Part shown: positions 1-5,521 of the stretch, in pieces
How positions within the stretch are numbered: the stretch's first letter is position 1
How the letters are laid out: each line of letters begins with the position of its first letter
Origin: Planctomycetota bacterium
GTDB taxonomy: Bacteria > Planctomycetota > Planctomycetia > Isosphaerales > Isosphaeraceae
Assembly: GCA_021818605.1 (NCBI GenBank)
Contig: JAKAUH010000135.1
Span: 1-7,118, forward strand
Length of the DNA: 7,118 nt
Reading direction: 5' to 3'
Translations under genes and position numbers: made by a program
The notes under the pieces: generated by a model
Databases searched by the model: none
What the model saw: only the letters and a program-made list of their open reading frames with translations
Told to the model about the DNA's origin: nothing

Positions 1-146
1 GACTCGCTCTCAAACCGCTCGGCGCGGTGGATGTAGCGGAGGCCGTCGGCAAAGGTCGCCTCCGAGTGGGCCAGCTCCCAGCCCAGCAGGGCGGCGGCGA
101 CGGCCATCAAGAGGCCCACGCGCGCGGCGTGCTGCATCGCGGTCAC
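1..146 (-). CDS. N-terminus of a membrane-anchored protein (partial, cut by the left edge)
   Basis: Only about 48 residues are visible. They begin MTAMQHAARVGLLMAVAAA and continue through a hydrophobic stretch (about residues 9-24) into HSEATFADGLRYIHRAERF. The hydrophobic stretch looks like an uncleaved signal anchor or first transmembrane helix. I prefer the GTG at 146 because a GGAAGG Shine-Dalgarno lies 6 nt upstream; the in-frame ATG at 137 would sit 15 nt from it. The gene follows the GT2 gene by only 19 nt on the same strand, so the two are probably co-transcribed. The FADGLRYI segment after a first helix resembles, from memory, the start of multi-membrane GT39/ArnT-like glycosyltransferases or other polysaccharide-locus membrane proteins of planctomycetes. 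That is a weak inference and the family cannot be settled from this fragment. Confidence 0.7.
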   Translation of the reverse strand, partial: MTAMQHAARVGLLMAVAAALLGWELAHSEATFADGLRYIHRAERFESE

Positions 147-152
147 TCGGAT

Positions 153-158
153 CCTTCC
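153..158 (-). promoter_or_regulatory. Ribosome binding site GGAAGG for the left-edge gene
   Basis: On the minus strand the segment reads GGAAGG followed by 6 nt and GTG. It lies inside the 19-nt gap after the GT2 stop codon. It is the clearest Shine-Dalgarno in the window and decides the GTG at 146 over the ATG at 137. Confidence 0.6.
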
Positions 159-165
159 TTTCCAC

Positions 166-1257
166 TCAACGGCCGAGGGGCGTTCCACCCGATCGGTGCG
201 CCTTCCGTGGCTTCCGTGCCGGGTGCGACTGCGGGTCATGCGGGCCCGCCATCCTCGGCGATCCAGACAGAGAGCCGGCCAGCTCCCGCACCTCGCCCCC
301 ACGCACCGAGTCGCCCCGCCGCAACCGCCCGACGATCCCGGCGATCACCCGCCAGGCCCAGGCCTCCTCGCACCGTCCCAGGCGCGATGACCAGGCCCCG
401 CGGACCGCCGATTCCAGGCTCACGAAGGCGGCCAGTGCGTGGAACTGCCAGCCTGGCAAGTGCTTGCGGAAATAGAGCAGCTTGCTGTGCCGGGTGACGA
501 CCCGCATCTTGGGCGAAATCGGCCGATTTTGCAAGGGATGTCGATGGATCACCTCGAGGCTCGGGTCGAACTCGACCCGCCAGCCTAGCGACCGCGCCAC
601 CCGGCAGAACGCGACTTCCTCGTGGTAGAGAAAAAAGTCCTCGTCCATGCCGCCCGCCGCGGCGATGAGCGCGGCGTCGACCAGCATGCAGGCCCCCGTG
701 ACCCAGTCCACGGGACCGGCACCCACGTGCCAGGCAGGGCGATACTTGCGCCTCGGGCGCGGGATGAACTGCTCGCGGATCGATCGGGCGAGGGTGGGAA
801 AAGCGCCCACCGAGCCCTGCGGCGTGCCGTCGGGGTTTTTGAGACCGAAGCCGACGATCCCAGGTCGATGGGTGCCCCGGGCGTCGAGGGCATCGAGCCG
901 GTCGAGGACGCGTGCCAGAAAGCCGGCGCGGATCTCGACATCCGGATTGAGGATCAGGAACCATCCGGCCGAAGAAGACCGCCAGCCGGCATTGACTCCC
1001 GCGGCAAATCCGCCATTATCCGGTCGGACGATTAGCCGGAGGCCCGGACGAGGATCGGCCAGGCCGGCCGGGATCGACCCCCTCGAGGCGTTGTCGACCA
1101 CGACCACCTCGCAGGTGCCCGAAACGGCCTCGGGCTCGGCCAGGAGCATGCCGGCGAGTCGGTCCGTCTCGGGCCACGACTCGTAGTTGACGATCACGAT
1201 CGTCAACCTGAGCCGTCCGGGACTCGTCCGCCTTTGATTCTGGGCCGATCCTTCCAC
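166..1257 (-). CDS. Family 2 glycosyltransferase (rhamnosyltransferase/WbbL-like)
   Basis: Cytoplasmic GT-A fold enzyme that would transfer a sugar from a nucleotide-sugar donor onto a lipid-linked glycan or other acceptor. Counting from the GTG at 1257 (363 aa): IVIVNY opens the fold (about 20-25), VVVVDNAS follows (51-58), then NGGFAAGVNAG (81-91), the metal-binding-type motif LNPDVEI (103-109), TGACMLVD (187-194), and the acceptor/catalytic region GGMDEDFFLYHEEVAF (202-217). This motif order is typical of the GT2 branch containing rhamnosyltransferases, but the sugar cannot be read from sequence. The C-terminal 30 or so residues are basic, proline-rich and unconserved-looking. Start choice: GGTGG lies 5 nt before the GTG at 1257; another in-frame GTG at 1266 is possible and would add three residues. 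The gene is divergent from the sugar phosphotransferase and lies directly upstream of the left-edge gene, fitting a polysaccharide assembly operon. Confidence 0.9.
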   Translation of the reverse strand: MEGSAQNQRRTSPGRLRLTIVIVNYESWPETDRLAGMLLAEPEAVSGTCEVVVVDNASRGSIPAGLADPRPGLRLIVRPDNGGFAAGVNAGWRSSSAGWFLILNPDVEIRAGFLARVLDRLDALDARGTHRPGIVGFGLKNPDGTPQGSVGAFPTLARSIREQFIPRPRRKYRPAWHVGAGPVDWVTGACMLVDAALIAAAGGMDEDFFLYHEEVAFCRVARSLGWRVEFDPSLEVIHRHPLQNRPISPKMRVVTRHSKLLYFRKHLPGWQFHALAAFVSLESAVRGAWSSRLGRCEEAWAWRVIAGIVGRLRRGDSVRGGEVRELAGSLSGSPRMAGPHDPQSHPARKPRKAHRSGGTPLGR

Positions 1258-1465
1258 GTAAACCACCGTTAATCTCGGACGACAACTGGCTCTTTACAGA
1301 TTCACTGGAATGGAACGTCGGTTCGGTCGATCCAAGAGCTTGAGGAAACGCGTCGCGGGCGACGGACGCGGGAGTACGATAAGGGGCCAGGGACGTCAAG
1401 GTCGAGCCGCCGGAGCGTCGGGCGTCACGAGCCAGGATCCGGGACCCAGGGACGGGTGGCGATCC
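1258..1465. promoter_or_regulatory. Divergent intergenic region between two polysaccharide transcription units
   Basis: About 208 bp separate the two opposed start codons, so promoters for both units should lie here. I see no convincing -35/-10 pair on either strand. TTTACA at 1293-1298 lacks a partner -10, and TACGAT at 1375-1380 lacks a partner -35 at 16-18 bp. A GGTGG element precedes each start: 1263-1267 on the minus strand and 1455-1459 on the plus strand. The plus frame stays open back to an ATG at 1310, but that 52-codon extension is Arg/Gly-rich, uses ATA, AGG and AGT codons and contains no recognisable domain, so I treat it as untranslated leader. Confidence 0.4.
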
Positions 1466-2605
1466 ATGCACAACACACTGGAAATCGGCGGCCGGGTCGC
1501 GACGACGACCGCACCGGCCCGAAATCCCCGCCGCGTCGTCCTGGTCGGTGCTCGTCGCGATGCGCGCCGGCTGATCCGGCGCCTGGTCGGCAGCCCCTGG
1601 GAGGGCCTGCCGATCGTCGGGTTCGTCCACGCTGGTCATTCCCGGAGCGGCTCGATGCGGCTCCGCGGTCGGCACCGGCATCTGCCGCTGCACCCCCAGA
1701 CCGACCCCATCCCGGTCCTCGGGCACATCGACCGCCTCGACGAGCTGGTCGACCGGGCGCGCGCCACGCATGTCATGGTCGCCGTGTCGACCGAGTCCGG
1801 CTCGGACCTCCGGCCGCGGATGATTCAGCTCGCCAAGTCGGACGTCGCCGTGCACTGGGTCACGGTCGACGCCGGCCGGCTGGATCTGGGCACCCTGATC
1901 GGCGGCGAGGGCACCGGTGCGGGCATGGCCATCGATGATCGGGATCGAGGCACCGCCCTGTTCCTCCCACCCGTCGGCGGTCGACTGTCGACGTTCCGGC
2001 TGCTCAAGCGGCTGATGGATATCACCGTGGCGTCGCTATTGCTCCTCTGTCTCATGCCGCTCTTCGCGGTGGTCGCCGTCGCGATCCTGCTTTCCTCCGG
2101 CCGGCCGATCTTCTACACCCAGGAGCGGATCGGGCAGGGAGGCCGTCGGTTCCGAATCATCAAGTTCCGCAGCATGCGCAAGGACGCCGAGCGTGAGACT
2201 GGCCCGATCTGGGCCTCCGACCATGACACGCGGTGCACGCGGATCGGCGACTGGCTCCGGCATACCAATATCGACGAGCTGCCCCAGCTCTTCAACGTCC
2301 TCCGCGGCGAGATGAGCCTCGTTGGCCCCCGGCCCGAGCGCCCGATCTTCGTCGAGGAGTTCCGCAACACCGTGCCCGACTATGATCTGCGCCACGCCGT
2401 TCCCGGCGGCATGACCGGCTGGGCCCAGGTGCACGGCTGGCGCGGCCGTACCTCGCTCCGCAAGCGGCTTCAGTACGACCTGGACTACATCGAGCGCTGG
2501 TCGATCCTCATGGACTTCCGGGTCCTGCTCATGACCATCCAGCACGTCTTCTGGGGCAAGACCTCATGGAACGACTCGAAGCGCCCGAACCGGCCGGAGG
2601 CGTGA
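1466..2605 (+). CDS. Undecaprenyl-phosphate sugar phosphotransferase (bacterial sugar transferase, initiating enzyme)
   Basis: Monotopic polyprenyl-phosphate hexose-1-phosphate transferase that would start exopolysaccharide or O-antigen synthesis by moving a sugar-1-phosphate from a UDP-sugar onto undecaprenyl phosphate. Numbering is from the ATG at 1466 (379 aa). Residues about 20-145 form a CoA_binding_3/Rossmann-like domain starting RRVVLVGARRDA, with the usual GxGxxG glycines degenerate. A single hydrophobic helix spans about 184-209. The catalytic domain follows: PIFYTQERIGQGG, KFRSM (233-237), the catalytic Asp-Glu pair in NIDELPQLFNVL (D270, E271), MSLVGPRPERP, PGGMTGWAQV (313-322), and YDLDYIERWSILMDFRVL near the end. 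The four N-terminal transmembrane helices of WbaP/WcaJ-type proteins are absent. GGTGG at 1455-1459, 6 nt before the ATG, supports this start; the frame is open to an ATG at 1310. The 3' end overlaps the next GT2 gene by 40 nt. The donor sugar cannot be deduced. Confidence 0.93.
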   Translation: MHNTLEIGGRVATTTAPARNPRRVVLVGARRDARRLIRRLVGSPWEGLPIVGFVHAGHSRSGSMRLRGRHRHLPLHPQTDPIPVLGHIDRLDELVDRARATHVMVAVSTESGSDLRPRMIQLAKSDVAVHWVTVDAGRLDLGTLIGGEGTGAGMAIDDRDRGTALFLPPVGGRLSTFRLLKRLMDITVASLLLLCLMPLFAVVAVAILLSSGRPIFYTQERIGQGGRRFRIIKFRSMRKDAERETGPIWASDHDTRCTRIGDWLRHTNIDELPQLFNVLRGEMSLVGPRPERPIFVEEFRNTVPDYDLRHAVPGGMTGWAQVHGWRGRTSLRKRLQYDLDYIERWSILMDFRVLLMTIQHVFWGKTSWNDSKRPNRPEA

Positions 2606-3651
2606 AGCCGTCCGGGCCGGCCGGATTCTCGACGGCCGGCCCGATCTGCTGCTCGATCGTGATCCCGACCTACAACGGTCGCGAGCTGCTGGCTCGCTGC
2701 CTCGCCAGTATTGAGCGCCACCGACCCGATCCCGCGCGCTTTCCCATCGAGGTCGTCGTGGCCGACGATGGCTCGACCGATGGCACGGCCGAATGGCTGG
2801 CCGAATCGTTCCCGTGGGTCCGCGTCGAGCGCCTCGCCCGCAACGCAGGCTTCTGCGCGGCCGCGAACGCCGGCCTCGCCGCGGCGCGCGGCGCGTTCGT
2901 CCAGCTCCTCAACAACGACACCGAGGTCGCATCGGGCTGGATCGAGCAGGGACTCGAGCCGTTCGCCGATGGCCGGGTCGGCTCGGTCGCGCCGCTGGTG
3001 CGGGTCCGCTCCGACCCCGATCGCGTCGACTCAGCCGGCGACGCGTACGCCTGGGTCGGCTGGCCGATGAAGCGGGGGCATGGGCAGGATGCGTCTCGCT
3101 GGGCGGCGCGTCCTGTCGAGGAGGTCTTCGGCGCTAGCGGATCGAGTGCGTTCTACCGGGCCTCGGCACTGAAAAGAACCGGCGGCCTCGACCCGCTACT
3201 CGGCTCGTATTACGAGGACATCGACCTGGCGTTCCGCCTGCGATGGGCCGGGTATCGCTGTGTGTACGCGCCAGGCTGCCGGATCCTCCACGACATCTCA
3301 GCGACGTATGACCACGGCAGCCCAACCCTCCAGCGCCGAATGTCGCGGAACGCCGAGCTGATCTTCTGGTGGAACCTGCCGGGGTGGCGGCTAGCGCTCT
3401 CGGTCGGCCCGCATGTGACCTTCGTCGTGGCGCAAGGACTCTGGCGGCTCGCTCGCGGCCGGCTCGGCCCGTTCCTGGCGGGAAAGCTCGATGCCCTGTC
3501 GGCCTGGCGCGCGGTCCTCGTCCGCCGGAAGATTCGCGCCGACCTGGCGCGCTCGGCCAAGAATCGCCCGCATTTCGCGCTGTCGTCCGGGACACTCGGC
3601 GACGTCCGCAGCCACCTGCGCCGGCCGAGGGAGACCTCGTCGCGCCGCTGA
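2566..3651 (+). CDS. Family 2 glycosyltransferase (GT-A)
   Basis: Second GT2 enzyme of the locus, 361 aa from the ATG at 2566. Visible motifs: SIVIPTYNG (about 30-38), VVVADDGSTDGT (63-74), NAGFCAAANAG (93-103), the DxD-type segment LLNNDTEV (115-122) and the acceptor/catalytic region YYEDIDLAFRLRWAGY (205-220), followed by LHDISATYDHGS (231-242). This is the arrangement of GT2 enzymes that extend lipid-linked glycans on the cytoplasmic face. The C-terminal 100 residues are Arg/Ala/Leu-rich and may bind the membrane surface. It begins inside the last 40 nt of the phosphotransferase gene, which suggests translational coupling and a shared job, probably adding the second or a later sugar. A weak GGGG lies about 7 nt before the ATG. 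An alternative GTG at 2602, overlapping the upstream TGA, has GGAGG only 1 nt before it, too close for normal use. It ends 15 nt before the convergent GH51 stop codon. Confidence 0.92.
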   Translation: MERLEAPEPAGGVKPSGPAGFSTAGPICCSIVIPTYNGRELLARCLASIERHRPDPARFPIEVVVADDGSTDGTAEWLAESFPWVRVERLARNAGFCAAANAGLAAARGAFVQLLNNDTEVASGWIEQGLEPFADGRVGSVAPLVRVRSDPDRVDSAGDAYAWVGWPMKRGHGQDASRWAARPVEEVFGASGSSAFYRASALKRTGGLDPLLGSYYEDIDLAFRLRWAGYRCVYAPGCRILHDISATYDHGSPTLQRRMSRNAELIFWWNLPGWRLALSVGPHVTFVVAQGLWRLARGRLGPFLAGKLDALSAWRAVLVRRKIRADLARSAKNRPHFALSSGTLGDVRSHLRRPRETSSRR

Positions 3652-3666
3652 ACCCGCAGCGCGGCG
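3641..3666. terminator. GC-rich hairpin between convergent stop codons, candidate bidirectional terminator
   Basis: Arms 3641-3650 and 3657-3666 pair at 8 of 10 positions: five closing pairs next to a 6-nt loop, two mismatches, then three outer pairs. The loop (3651-3656) begins at the last base of the plus-strand GT2 TGA, and the right arm stops exactly one base before the GH51 stop codon. No T-tract follows on either strand, so it is not a classical intrinsic terminator. Function is inferred from position and symmetry. A GC-rich genome gives chance hairpins often, so confidence is modest. Confidence 0.35.
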
Positions 3667-5292
3667 TCAACCCAGGCGGATCTCGAGCGCGTTCACCGAG
3701 GCCGGCGACAAGGTCAGCCGCAACTCGTTGCCGTGAAGGTCGAGTTCCGTCGTCCGGGGATGGACGCGGTCAGGGTTCTCAAAGGTGTTGTGCGCGTTCA
3801 GCTCGGCGTGGGTCAGGACCGACTGCCGCACCGCGACGGCCGAGCCGCCGCGGAGCCGGATCACGACCTCCGCCGGCTCGCTGGCGTGCAGATGCGCAAG
3901 CGTGAGCGTCGCCCGCCGGTTGGGCCCGCGCGAAGCCGAGCCCGCCACGCAGACGATCCGCTCCCCCTTGCCGGCGGCCTGAAACGGCACCTCGGGCGCC
4001 TGGATGTCAACCCGGACCGCGCGGGCGTTCTGGTGCGGGCGATACATCGTGTAGACGTGATACGTCGGCGTCGCGACGAACCGATCCCCATCGGCCAGGA
4101 ACAGCGAGTGCAGATTGTTCACGAGCTGCGCGACGTTCGCCATGTGTACCTTGTCGGCGTGGCGATTGAACGTGTCGAGCGAGATCGCCGCGACCAGCGC
4201 ATCGCGCAGCGTACCCATCTGCTCGAACAGATGCCGCGGGTTGATCTCGGTGCCCGCAGGGTGCCAGCTCCCCCACTCGTCGATCACCAGCTTGATCGAC
4301 CGCTTTTTGTCGAATTCGCCCATCACGGCCCACTGATCTCGGATCAGGGTCTCCATCCGGTTGGCCTTGTGAAGCTGCTCGTACCACTGGTCCACGTTGA
4401 ACTTGAGCGCGTGGCCGGTGGTTCCGCAATAATAATGAGGCGCCCAGCCCTGGATGGAAGCCTTCTGGCCGTCGACCCAGCGGGCGAAGAAGCGGCGGGT
4501 CCACTCGGTGTTATTGCCATCGGGCCCGGCGGCGATCAGGAAGAGCGGGACACCGAAGCGCGGCAGCCACTCGGTGAAGCGGCGGTACTCGCGGCAATAG
4601 TCTTCAGGGATGAACTTGCCGCCACAGCCCCAGCTCTCGTTGCCGACACCCCAGTACGTCACTTCGAACGGGTTTTTCTGGCCGTTTGCCGCGCGCTCAT
4701 CGGCGAGCGACGTCGTGCCGGCGGGGGCGTTGCAGTATTCGACCCACTGCTGGAACTCCTCGGCCGAGCCGGTGCCGACGTTGGCCGCGAGATAGGGCTC
4801 GACGCCGCAGAGCCGGCAGAAGCGAAGAAACTCATGGGTGCCGAACTGGTTGGTCTCGGTCTCCTCGCGCCACCGGCCGAACCGCCGGGGCCTCCTTGCT
4901 CTCGGGCCGATGCCGTCTCGCCAGTGATACCGATCGGCGAAGCACCCACCGGGCCAGCGCACGACGACCGGCCCGAGCGCCTTGACGTGGTCGATGATCG
5001 ACTGGCGGATGCCGTCGGTGTTGGCGATCTTCGAGTCGGGGCCGACCCAGATGCCGTCGTAGATGACGCCGCCGATGTGCTCGGTGAACTGCCCGTAGAT
5101 CGACGGCCGAATCGGCCCGATCACCTCGTCGAGCAGCACGTCGATCGTGATCACCGCGGCGGCTGAGCGTGCCCCGCGCGCCCGCAGCACCCGAGGCGCC
5201 GCGGCCAGCCCGCCGCCGATGAGCCCAGCCGCAGCCAGGCGCCCGATGGCCTTGCGCCGATCAATCCCCGAGCCGGGTGTTTGCGCGTTCAT
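3667..5292 (-). CDS. Tat-exported GH51 alpha-L-arabinofuranosidase
   Basis: Retaining glycoside hydrolase predicted to release terminal alpha-L-arabinofuranosyl residues from arabinan, arabinoxylan or arabinose-bearing glycans. The 541-aa product starts with a twin-arginine-type signal: DRRKAIG at 11-17, then a hydrophobic Ala/Gly/Leu stretch to about 33, implying export in folded form. The mature enzyme begins near ITIDVLLDEVIGPI. Family signatures: IYGQFTEHIGG (65-75), VVRWPGGCFADRYHW (110-124), ETNQFGTHEF (146-155), acid/base glutamate in GVGNESWG (E219) and nucleophile in VIDEWGSW (E339). The two glutamates are about 120 residues apart, matching well-studied GH51 enzymes. A C-terminal beta-sandwich domain fills about the last 130 residues (DLHGNELRLTLSPASVNALEIRL), as usual for GH51. 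The length is normal plus a signal. The ATG at 5292 has no clear Shine-Dalgarno, but an inverted repeat lies 9 nt upstream. It is convergent with the GT2 gene and 229 nt downstream of the WD40 gene, so it may be transcribed separately. Confidence 0.95.
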   Translation of the reverse strand: MNAQTPGSGIDRRKAIGRLAAAGLIGGGLAAAPRVLRARGARSAAAVITIDVLLDEVIGPIRPSIYGQFTEHIGGVIYDGIWVGPDSKIANTDGIRQSIIDHVKALGPVVVRWPGGCFADRYHWRDGIGPRARRPRRFGRWREETETNQFGTHEFLRFCRLCGVEPYLAANVGTGSAEEFQQWVEYCNAPAGTTSLADERAANGQKNPFEVTYWGVGNESWGCGGKFIPEDYCREYRRFTEWLPRFGVPLFLIAAGPDGNNTEWTRRFFARWVDGQKASIQGWAPHYYCGTTGHALKFNVDQWYEQLHKANRMETLIRDQWAVMGEFDKKRSIKLVIDEWGSWHPAGTEINPRHLFEQMGTLRDALVAAISLDTFNRHADKVHMANVAQLVNNLHSLFLADGDRFVATPTYHVYTMYRPHQNARAVRVDIQAPEVPFQAAGKGERIVCVAGSASRGPNRRATLTLAHLHASEPAEVVIRLRGGSAVAVRQSVLTHAELNAHNTFENPDRVHPRTTELDLHGNELRLTLSPASVNALEIRLG

Positions 5293-5301
5293 TGGGATTC
5301 G

Positions 5302-5316
5302 GGCTCGGACCGAGCC
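5302..5316. promoter_or_regulatory. 15-bp inverted repeat next to the GH51 start codon
   Basis: The segment reads GGCTCGG-A-CCGAGCC, two perfect 7-bp arms around a single central base, 9 nt upstream of the GH51 ATG. It occupies the place where a Shine-Dalgarno would be expected. It could be a protein operator. As an RNA it would fold poorly as drawn because the loop is only one base, unless the innermost pairs open. A CCTCGAGG palindrome lies a few bases further upstream (5321-5328). Regulatory function is inferred. Confidence 0.35.
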
Positions 5317-5392
5317 TCGGCCTCGAGGGTGGATTGGTCAGGGGAAATCTGGCGAGAGCGGAGCCGACGCTGCCTGCCCCGCATTTTTGGGG

Positions 5393-5422
5393 ATTGTATC
5401 GACGCGCCCCTGGGATTGCCAG
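5393..5422 (-). promoter_or_regulatory. Candidate sigma70-type promoter for the GH51 gene
   Basis: On the minus strand CTGGCA (5417-5422, 4 of 6 matches to the -35 consensus) is followed after 18 bp by TACAAT (5393-5398, 5 of 6 matches to the -10 consensus). This would give a leader of roughly 90 nt before the ATG at 5292. The segment is locally AT-richer than its surroundings. Planctomycete promoters are poorly defined, so this is tentative. Confidence 0.3.
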
Positions 5423-5521
5423 TCCATGCGGTTTATCGCTGAACGCGACCGTCGATCGCCCCGAGGATCTGACGTGGAATCATTGGCGATGCAGAAATCG
5501 AGGTCCTCATCGGCCCCCGAT

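Noticed and set aside
236..964. Second minus-strand frame of 242 codons inside the GT2 gene
   Set aside because: It is the +1 frame of a clear GT2 gene; its Arg/Pro/Gly-rich product has no motif.
1387..1454. Nine-base direct repeat CCAGGGACG, 59 bp apart, as a regulator binding pair
   Set aside because: Nine GC-rich bases repeated once can occur by chance in this composition, and there is no symmetry or helical-phase argument. Kept only as a note under the leader finding.
1016..1855. Minus-strand open frame of 279 codons across the divergent region and the start of the phosphotransferase
   Set aside because: It overlaps two well-supported genes, and its product shows no domain and has the biased composition of a shadow frame.
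3733..5166. Long plus-strand open frame (477 codons) opposite the GH51 gene
   Set aside because: The minus strand encodes a complete GH51 with all catalytic motifs. The opposite product is Arg/Val/Asp-rich with no recognisable domain, typical of an antisense shadow in GC-rich DNA.
5377..5392. CCCC / GGGG inverted repeat around an 8-nt T-rich segment as a terminator of the WD40 gene
   Set aside because: Only four G-C pairs with a large loop, more than 120 nt past the stop codon and with no T-tract after the stem. It also abuts the candidate GH51 -10 element.
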